NCBI GenBank assembly: GCA_017406465.1
Contig: JAFQYM010000019.1
Location: 1-36,685 of the forward strand
Direction of reading: 5' to 3'
Source of the DNA: Kiritimatiellia bacterium
GTDB lineage: Bacteria; Verrucomicrobiota; Kiritimatiellia; RFP12; UBA1067
Length of the DNA: 36,685 bases
Shown here: in pieces, positions 31,373-36,685 of the stretch
Numbering within the stretch: the first letter of the stretch is position 1
Layout: each line of letters begins with the position of its first letter
The notes under the pieces: generated by a model
Told to the model about the DNA's origin: nothing
Databases searched by the model: none
Seen by the model: the letters and a program-made list of their open reading frames with translations, nothing else
Made by a program: the position numbers and the translations under genes

Positions 31373-31422
31373 GGGAGCGGCCGCGCTTGTCGAGGTGGCG
31401 GGCGTCCCGCCCCTCCGCTCCC
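31373..31422. repeat. Nested GC-rich hairpin after the ATPase gene
   Basis: Outer arms GGGAGCGG (31373-31380) and CCGCTCCC (31415-31422) enclose an inner hairpin GGCGGG-CGT-CCCGCC flanked by GAGG/CCTC with one bulge. The word GCTTGTCG occurs twice nearby. This is REP-like. It may end ATPase transcription, though no T-run follows. Confidence 0.65.
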
Positions 31423-31473
31423 GCGCTACCGCTTGCCACCATGTAATCGCCGACGCCCCAAATTCCAATAAGT

Positions 31474-31483
31474 ATGGTATAAT
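31474..31483 (+). promoter_or_regulatory. Extended -10 promoter of mfd
   Basis: ATGGTATAAT, a TGN extended -10. Thirteen bases separate it from ATG 31497, leaving room for a leader of only about six bases and no ribosome site. Confidence 0.6.
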
Positions 31484-31496
31484 TTCCTGCGGCTGA

Positions 31497-34400
31497 ATGA
31501 AAGACGCGCTCGAGCTTTTCGCATCGCGCTTTGCGCCCCCCTCCCTGAAGGAAGGCGGGGCGGTGGCCATTTCGTCTCTTACCGGCGCGGCCGACGCCTT
31601 TCTCGCACTCGCGCTCTCAAAGGATTCGCGGCTCGTCCTCGCGGCAACTCCAGGTCTCCCCGACGCCGACCGACTGTCCGATGATCTCCGAGTTCTTTCC
31701 GCGGCAGTCCCCTCGGCACGCGAGGTTCGCGTCCTCGAATTCCCCCCGCCTCTCGCCGGAGACGTCGGCGCACTCGGCACACGGCTAAAGACGCTCGCCG
31801 CCCTTCGCGCCTGGCCACTCTCACCTTACCCCTGCGTTCTTGTCGTCTCATCGCCGGCCCTCGCTTCCCCTGTTCCGACTGGCGCTCCCCCCGTCATTTC
31901 TCTGGGGACAGACCCCGAAAAATTGGGGACAGACCCCATAAAGTTTGGTGAAATTTGCGAGAAACTCGCCACTTTTGGCTACAATCGCGTTCCAATGGTC
32001 GAACAAGTCGGCGATTTCTCCGTGCGCGGCGGCATTGTCGATGCGTGGAGCCCGGGAGAGGAATTCCCGATAAGAGCCGAGTTCTTCGGCGACGACCTCG
32101 AGAGCATCCGCACCTTCGACGCCGCCACGCAGATGTCGATAGAGCGCGTCGAAAAGGCCGCGCTGCTGCCCGCCGGCGGCAAGGACGAAGAGCCCGGCAA
32201 GCAATGCTCGCTTCTCGACCTACTCCCCGACGGCTCAGCAGTCCTCGCGCTTGAGCACAACGACTACTCGCTCCCTGTTCCACGCACGATCGCATCGGAG
32301 ATGCGCCCCTACCAGTTCACTTTCGTCTACACAGGCGACCCCGCGCCGCGCGGCGTTCCCACGGGGAAGTTCCAGACGACGCCCCTCCCCGGCTTCGCCG
32401 AACTCGGCGCAGACGAAGCGCACCATCCCGAGCTCTTCGACGCCGCCCGCGGCCGGCTCGAACGCCATCTCGCAGCCGCGAAGAAGCGCGGCGACCTCGT
32501 CCTCGCAATCGACGACCTCTCCGGCGGCTTCGAACTCTCCGCGCCGGCAGCGAAGGACGGCGCGGACGGGAGGTCCCTCCTCGTGGTCGCCAAGTCCGAC
32601 CGCGTGTTCGCGAAGAGGAAGACCCACCTCCGAAACGCCGCGCTCGCGAGAGGCGCGCGCCTCAACGACTTCGACGAACTCGAGCCGGGCGAATACGTGG
32701 TTCACGTCGACTACGGCGTTGGACGGTTCGTCGGATCGTCAGAAATCCTCGTGAACGGCAAGCGCTCCGAGGTCTTCACGATAGAGTATGCCGACGGCGC
32801 GAAGCTACATGTGCCGGCAGCCCACGCACATCTCCTCTCGCGCTATGTCGGCGTAAAGGGCGAGGCGGTCCGACTGCACCGGCTCGACGGCAAGCGCTGG
32901 GCGAAGGACAAGGCCGACGCGCAGAAGGCGGTCACCGACCTCGCCGCGGCGCTCCTCGAGACGCAGGCGCGGCGCGAGCTCGTGCCGGGATTCGCCTACG
33001 ATGTGGAGTGCGACGGAATAGACGCGTTCGAGGCCGCGTTCCCCTACGAGGAAACTCCCGACCAGGCCGCCGCGATAGCCGCCGTAAAGAAGGATCTCGC
33101 GGCACAGAAGCCGATGGACCGCCTCATCTGCGGCGACGCGGGCTACGGCAAGACGGAAGTCGCGATGCGGGCCGCCTTCATAGCCGCGATGAACGGCAGG
33201 CAGACGGCGGTTCTCGCGCCGACCACGGTCCTTGCGGAACAGCACTTCGAGACCTTCACCTCGCGCTTCGACGGAACGCCCATACGAATCGAGTCCGTCT
33301 CGCGCTTCCAGTCCACGGCGACGCACAAGGGGACATTCCAGCGGCTTGCGACCGGTGCCTGCGACATCGTCATCGGAACGCACGCGATACTCTCGTCGAA
33401 GATCGCGTTCCGCGACCTCGGGCTCATAATCATCGACGAAGAGCAGCGCTTCGGCGTGAGGCACAAGGAGTTCCTGAAGCGGCTCCGCGCGACCGCCGAC
33501 GTGCTGACGCTCTCGGCGACGCCGATTCCAAGGACGCTGTACCTGTCGATGACGGGGGCGCGCGACCTCTCGCTCATCCGCACGCCGCCGCGCGAGCGCG
33601 TCGCGGTCGAGACGAAGGTCGTGCGCGACCTGCCCGATGTCGTGCGATCCGCGATAGAGGCGGAGATCGCCCGCGGCGGACAGGTGTTCTTCCTCCACAA
33701 CCGCGTGTCCACGATCGGGAAGACGGAGAAGCACCTCGCGCAGATATGCCCGGGCGCGCGCATCGTAGTCGCCCACGGGCAGATGGACGCGAAGACGCTC
33801 GCGCGGAAGATGCGCGACTTCGAGCGCGGGAAGTTCGACATCCTGCTTTCGACGACGATTGTTGAATCCGGCATAGACATTCCGAGGGCGAACACGATAA
33901 TAGTCGACCACGCCGAGATGTTCGGGCTCGCGGACCTCTACCAGCTGCGCGGCCGCGTCGGGCGCTCGTCGCGCGAGGGGCACGCGTACTTCCTCCTGCC
34001 CTCGGAAGGCCTCGTTGACTCGGACGCACGCGAACGCCTCGCCGCGCTCCAGCGGCACGGCGCGCTCGGCTCGGGGTTCAACCTCGCCGTCCGAGACCTC
34101 GAGCTCCGCGGCGCGGGCAATCTCCTCGGCTCGCAGCAGTCGGGCCACATCGCGGCAGTCGGCTTCGGGCTGTACTGTCAGCTGCTGCAGCGCACGATCG
34201 CGATGATGAAGGGGGAGAAGGTGCAGGACATCGTCGAGGTCAAGCTGCACCTCGACTTCATCGACTACTCGCCCGCGAGCGAGGACGACGCAAGCGCGGC
34301 CGCGCTCCCCTACTCGTATGTCGAGGAAGACGTCCAGCGCATGAGCTTCATGAAGCGCTTCGCCGAGGCGGCGGACGAGAAAGTGGTCGCCGCGCTTGCC

Positions 34401-34637
34401 GCGGAGCTGCGCGACAGGTTCGGCCCTCTGCCGCCGGCGGCGAAGCGGCTCGTCGCGCTTGCGAAACTCCGCGTTGCATGTGCCGCGGCAAAGATCAGCA
34501 ACATCGACGTGAAGGACCGCCGCGCGGTGTTCTACAAGGTCGGCTCGCGCGACGTCGCGTTTGTCCGCGACCTCAGGGGCAAGACTCCCGACCGCAAGAT
34601 CGCCGAGCTCGCCGCCTTCGTCGCGGGAAAGAAATAA
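31497..34637 (+). CDS. mfd: Transcription-repair coupling factor
   Basis: 1046 residues (E. coli 1148). The N-terminal UvrB-like part is somewhat short but has VPMVEQVGDFSVRGGIVDAW. The RNA polymerase-interacting domain starts at EPGEYVVHVDYGVGRFVG (about residue 395). The translocase has ICGDAGYGKTEVAMRAAF (Walker A), IIIDEEQRFGVRHKEFLKR, LSATPIPRTLYLSMTGARDL and YQLRGRVGRSSREGHAYF; the TRCF C-terminal domain follows. It removes stalled RNA polymerase and recruits UvrA. Odd: around residue 137-150 the sequence LGTDPEKLGTDPIKFG is encoded by two copies of a dispersed repeat, inserted in frame. It ends three bases from the converging J-domain gene with no terminator between them. Confidence 0.95.
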   Translation: MKDALELFASRFAPPSLKEGGAVAISSLTGAADAFLALALSKDSRLVLAATPGLPDADRLSDDLRVLSAAVPSAREVRVLEFPPPLAGDVGALGTRLKTLAALRAWPLSPYPCVLVVSSPALASPVPTGAPPVISLGTDPEKLGTDPIKFGEICEKLATFGYNRVPMVEQVGDFSVRGGIVDAWSPGEEFPIRAEFFGDDLESIRTFDAATQMSIERVEKAALLPAGGKDEEPGKQCSLLDLLPDGSAVLALEHNDYSLPVPRTIASEMRPYQFTFVYTGDPAPRGVPTGKFQTTPLPGFAELGADEAHHPELFDAARGRLERHLAAAKKRGDLVLAIDDLSGGFELSAPAAKDGADGRSLLVVAKSDRVFAKRKTHLRNAALARGARLNDFDELEPGEYVVHVDYGVGRFVGSSEILVNGKRSEVFTIEYADGAKLHVPAAHAHLLSRYVGVKGEAVRLHRLDGKRWAKDKADAQKAVTDLAAALLETQARRELVPGFAYDVECDGIDAFEAAFPYEETPDQAAAIAAVKKDLAAQKPMDRLICGDAGYGKTEVAMRAAFIAAMNGRQTAVLAPTTVLAEQHFETFTSRFDGTPIRIESVSRFQSTATHKGTFQRLATGACDIVIGTHAILSSKIAFRDLGLIIIDEEQRFGVRHKEFLKRLRATADVLTLSATPIPRTLYLSMTGARDLSLIRTPPRERVAVETKVVRDLPDVVRSAIEAEIARGGQVFFLHNRVSTIGKTEKHLAQICPGARIVVAHGQMDAKTLARKMRDFERGKFDILLSTTIVESGIDIPRANTIIVDHAEMFGLADLYQLRGRVGRSSREGHAYFLLPSEGLVDSDARERLAALQRHGALGSGFNLAVRDLELRGAGNLLGSQQSGHIAAVGFGLYCQLLQRTIAMMKGEKVQDIVEVKLHLDFIDYSPASEDDASAAALPYSYVEEDVQRMSFMKRFAEAADEKVVAALAAELRDRFGPLPPAAKRLVALAKLRVACAAAKISNIDVKDRRAVFYKVGSRDVAFVRDLRGKTPDRKIAELAAFVAGKK
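31904..31936. repeat. Two GGGGACAGACCCC units inside mfd
   Basis: Exact 13-base units at 31904-31916 and 31924-31936, 20 bases apart. The same core is in the REP-like copies at 136, 3748 and 9891. Here the unit is read in a different frame (G-T-D-P) from the GDRPRE frame at the other genes. Confidence 0.8.
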
Positions 34638-34640
34638 GGC

Positions 34641-35468
34641 CTAAATGCCGCGGGAGCGCTTGATTTCTTCCCACGCATTGTTGATGCGAGCCATCTGCTC
34701 GGTCGCGCGCGCGACCATTTCTTCGGGGAGGCCCTGGGCGCGAAGGAGGTCGGGATGGTGCTTCTTCGCCTGCGCGCGATAGGCGCGGCGCAGCTCGTCG
34801 TCGGACGCGCTCGAGTCGCAGCCGAGGATTTCGTATGGCGACGGTTCGTACGAATAGCTCCGGCGCGAAGACTGGCGCGAGTTCAGACGACGACGGCACT
34901 GCTCGGCGAAGAGGGACGGACGTATGCGCAGCTGCGTGACGATCATCTCGAGGATGCGGCGCTCGCTTGCGGACACCTCGCCGTTGGCACAGGCGACATC
35001 CCAGAGAATGTCGTACATCAGCTCGCGCATTACGACGCCGCGCGCGACGGCGGCGAACGACTCGGCGTAGTCGAAGATCGTGTGGTAGTCGGTCTTCGCA
35101 GCACGGAACGCCCGTATGCAGATTTCGCGATTGCCGGGGGTGAGCTCGAGGCGCTCGAAGGCCTGCTCCGCGGCCGCTATCTCCGACTCGTCCACATGTC
35201 CGTCTGCCTTGGCGAGCTTCGCCAGCATCGCACCGACGGCAGTAAGGAAGACGATCTCGCGCTCACGCGAAGAACCGGCGCGAGACGAGGCGCGGCCCCT
35301 CGCATTGCCATACGACCTTTGCGTCCTCGCGCCTCCGCCAGCGATGTTTCTGGCTCCTTCGCCGAAGAAGTTGCCGATCTTGTTTCCGATTACCGCGCCG
35401 AGAATGGCGGAGAGCGCACCGAATCGGGAGCCCACCAAAAAGCCGATTGTTCCTCCTACCCAGCCCAT
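34641..35468 (-). CDS. TerB-like plus C-terminal J-domain protein (DjlA-like)
   Basis: 275 residues. The N-terminal 40 residues are a glycine-zipper-like hydrophobic stretch (GTIGFLVGSRFGALSAILGA, IGNKIGNFFG) that could insert in a membrane. Residues about 70-190 are an all-helical TerB/tellurite-resistance fold (LAKLAKADGHVDESEIAAAE). The J domain is at the C-terminus: SPYEILGCDSSASDDELRRA and KKHHPDLL with the HPD motif, which stimulates DnaK ATPase. The layout equals DjlA (membrane anchor, TerB, J). The start shares a base with the stop of the CM-NUDIX gene (TGATG). Confidence 0.88.
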   Translation of the reverse strand: MGWVGGTIGFLVGSRFGALSAILGAVIGNKIGNFFGEGARNIAGGGARTQRSYGNARGRASSRAGSSREREIVFLTAVGAMLAKLAKADGHVDESEIAAAEQAFERLELTPGNREICIRAFRAAKTDYHTIFDYAESFAAVARGVVMRELMYDILWDVACANGEVSASERRILEMIVTQLRIRPSLFAEQCRRRLNSRQSSRRSYSYEPSPYEILGCDSSASDDELRRAYRAQAKKHHPDLLRAQGLPEEMVARATEQMARINNAWEEIKRSRGI

Positions 35469-36094
35469 CAGCCGTTCTCCGGAATCAGGCGGCGAATGTC
35501 GACTGGCAGCAAGTTGGCGGCGTCAAGGTTGGTGAGCGGGCACCATTCGAACCCGATCCAGTCTTCCTGCGCCGTGACATCGCCGTTCGCGATCGAGAGC
35601 TCGTAGACGAGGTTTATCTCGCAGTGCTTTTCGCCGTGCTGGAGGAACGAGCTTTCAACGACGCCGAGAAACTTCCCAGCCGTCGAGTCGAGCCCTGTCT
35701 CCTCCTTGATCTCGCGGACAAGCGCCTCCGCGCCTGTCTCGCCAAACTCGATGTGTCCGCCTGGGAGATAGGTCGTGCCAAGCCCTTTTCCCCTGCACAA
35801 GAGAACCTTGCCGTCCTTCACGCATACACCACGGGCGATCGTCTCGATCTCGCCGCGCGTACCCGACAGGATTCGCTCCCACACGCCGCAGACGGTGTCG
35901 CGCTTCGCCGGAGGAACCGCCGCCGCTACGCGTGCGAGAATCTCGCGCTCGCGCTCCGCGTCGACGCGTGGCAGGCCTTCCCGGGCCTTCAGCGCACGGA
36001 TGCGGTCGGTAACGTCGAAGCGCCGCCTGAGCGCGGCGAGAATCGCGTCATCCGCCGCGTCGACTTCATTCCTCAACTCGTCCAGCTCGCTCAT
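35468..36094 (-). CDS. Chorismate mutase (type II)-NUDIX hydrolase fusion
   Basis: 208 residues. Residues 1-85 are an AroQ-type chorismate mutase: LDELRNEVDAADDAILAALR, RRRFDVTDRIRALKAREGLP, VDAEREREIL, with the expected Arg, Lys and D-x-x-R-E positions. Residues about 85-205 are a NUDIX domain with a perfect box, GHIEFGETGAEALVREIKEE followed by TGL. The mutase converts chorismate to prephenate; the NUDIX part hydrolyses a nucleoside diphosphate-X compound. Why the two are joined is unknown. GGAGG precedes the ATG by four bases, and the start overlaps the preceding stop as ATGA. Confidence 0.88.
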   Translation of the reverse strand: MSELDELRNEVDAADDAILAALRRRFDVTDRIRALKAREGLPRVDAEREREILARVAAAVPPAKRDTVCGVWERILSGTRGEIETIARGVCVKDGKVLLCRGKGLGTTYLPGGHIEFGETGAEALVREIKEETGLDSTAGKFLGVVESSFLQHGEKHCEINLVYELSIANGDVTAQEDWIGFEWCPLTNLDAANLLPVDIRRLIPENG

Positions 36095-36685
36095 TTATCC
36101 TCCGCCCTAATTGACAATTCAGCGCTGAGTTCCTTTGTCTGACTGTCGACCATACCTTCGACCTCATAAGAAACGGTTTTTTGTCCGTTGTCCATCCGCG
36201 TATGGCAGTCAATGAACGAAATCCTGTATCGTGAATTGTCAGTTGACGAACGCCAGCGCTCGTGCCGCTTGAGAGCTTCCTCGGGCGTCTCGCCCGTCGC
36301 CGGTTCCATCTTGACGCCAAATCGTTGGCTGATATCAGCGGCGATGTCGAGCACATTTTTCCGGCAGTCGTCCAGTGGCAGTTTGAGATTGCTCAGATGG
36401 ACGCTTCCAAGGGCTTTTTCTTCTCCGTAGAAATTCAGGCTTAGCGTCTGGCATCCGAAATACGGTTTCGAAAGGCGAGCGATGGCGAAGTAATGCTGTT
36501 TCGTTCCATCATAAGTGGAGGAATGCAGTTTCGCGCCGAGCAACTTGGCGGCTTCCGGCGAGCCGATGCGCAGGTCGAACGGCGAGTCAACGACCAATTC
36601 GCCGTTTTCCATTCGCATGTGCTCCTCTTTGTAGGCATCAGGAAGCATGGGCACAGCGGATTGTGCACTGCCCGTTTCAACCGAC
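36091..36685 (-). CDS. Unknown protein, N-terminus outside the window (partial)
   Basis: The frame is open to the edge of the window at 36685. GTG 36654 and ATG 36648 are possible internal starts, but the upstream codons read ETGSAQSAVPML, which looks like the region just after a signal peptide, so the true start probably lies beyond the window. The visible 195 or so residues have LRIGSPEAAKLLGAKLHSST, HYFAIARLSKPYFGCQTLSL and FIDCHTRMDNGQKTVSYEVE, with no family I can name. A periplasmic or lipoprotein location is inferred. Its stop overlaps the CM-NUDIX start as ATGA, forming a three-gene unit with the J-domain gene. Confidence 0.7.
   Translation of the reverse strand, partial: SVETGSAQSAVPMLPDAYKEEHMRMENGELVVDSPFDLRIGSPEAAKLLGAKLHSSTYDGTKQHYFAIARLSKPYFGCQTLSLNFYGEEKALGSVHLSNLKLPLDDCRKNVLDIAADISQRFGVKMEPATGETPEEALKRHERWRSSTDNSRYRISFIDCHTRMDNGQKTVSYEVEGMVDSQTKELSAELSIRAEDK

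Noticed and set aside
29840..31780. A 646-codon minus-strand open frame opposite the ATPase gene and the start of mfd
   Set aside because: It is a shadow: the plus-strand frame has Walker motifs and a promoter, while this one shows no family features and spans two unrelated genes.
32805..34250. A 481-codon minus-strand open frame inside mfd
   Set aside because: Complement of strongly conserved Mfd motifs; no independent support.
1..36685. tRNA, rRNA, CRISPR arrays, riboswitches, complete insertion sequences
   Set aside because: No cloverleaf-like intergenic block, no regularly spaced direct repeats with unique spacers and no intact transposase were seen by eye; gaps are few and short.

Overview
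The window looks like a chromosomal segment of a GC-rich, glycan-degrading bacterium of the Planctomycetota-Verrucomicrobiota-Chlamydiota group, most likely a Kiritimatiellota- or Lentisphaerota-like member of the Verrucomicrobiota from a gut or sediment. This assignment is inference. It rests on the dense one-strand cluster of secreted glycoside hydrolases (GH2, GH39-like, GH50-like, GH78, GH123/DUF4091, DUF4838), the Minf_1886-type small protein, GntR/LacI hybrid regulation of sugar genes, and several families of short dispersed repeats typical of such genomes. No rRNA, tRNA or CRISPR array was seen.

Region 1 (about 1-22,640, all on the minus strand) is a catabolic cluster. Read in the direction of transcription it runs: DUF4091/GH123-like hydrolase, BspA-like leucine-rich secreted protein, DUF4838 protein, GH39-like hydrolase, beta-propeller/GH78 rhamnosidase fusion, GH2 hydrolase, a group II intron remnant, a two-catalytic-domain GH-A/GH50-like enzyme, a truncated sugar isomerase-like protein, a Gfo/Idh/MocA oxidoreductase, a truncated medium-chain dehydrogenase, an SDR dehydrogenase, an MFS transporter and a mandelate-racemase-type sugar-acid dehydratase. 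Neighbouring genes often overlap as ATGA or TGATG, so translation is probably coupled. The content suggests extracellular depolymerisation of a rhamnose- and galactose- or agar-like glycan, uptake by the MFS porter, then oxidation and dehydration of the released sugar. The substrate is not established.

Region 2 (about 22,640-25,085) holds a VapBC-type toxin-antitoxin pair between a 3'-end remnant of a GntR/LacI regulator and an intact paralogue of that regulator, which is the likely controller of the cluster. Another small gene remnant lies upstream.

Region 3 (25,086-29,641, minus strand) is housekeeping: DUF167 protein, GHMP sugar kinase resembling glucuronokinase, GalU-type nucleotidyltransferase, RhlE-type helicase, Minf_1886-type protein, thioredoxin and FolK. 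Region 4 (29,642-34,637) has a remnant-bearing gap, a plus-strand AAA/DUF4143 ATPase probably acquired horizontally, and mfd on the plus strand. Region 5 (34,641-36,685, minus strand) has a TerB/J-domain protein, a chorismate mutase-NUDIX fusion and a partial gene leaving the window.

Two cross-cutting patterns stand out. First, at least four short dispersed repeat families occur, and several copies lie inside genes in frame (MFS loop, Mfd linker, C-termini of the GH2 enzyme and the truncated dehydrogenase). Second, a recurrent TTTTGGTATAAT-like element lies only 6-13 bases before the start codon of several genes, which predicts leaderless or nearly leaderless mRNAs.
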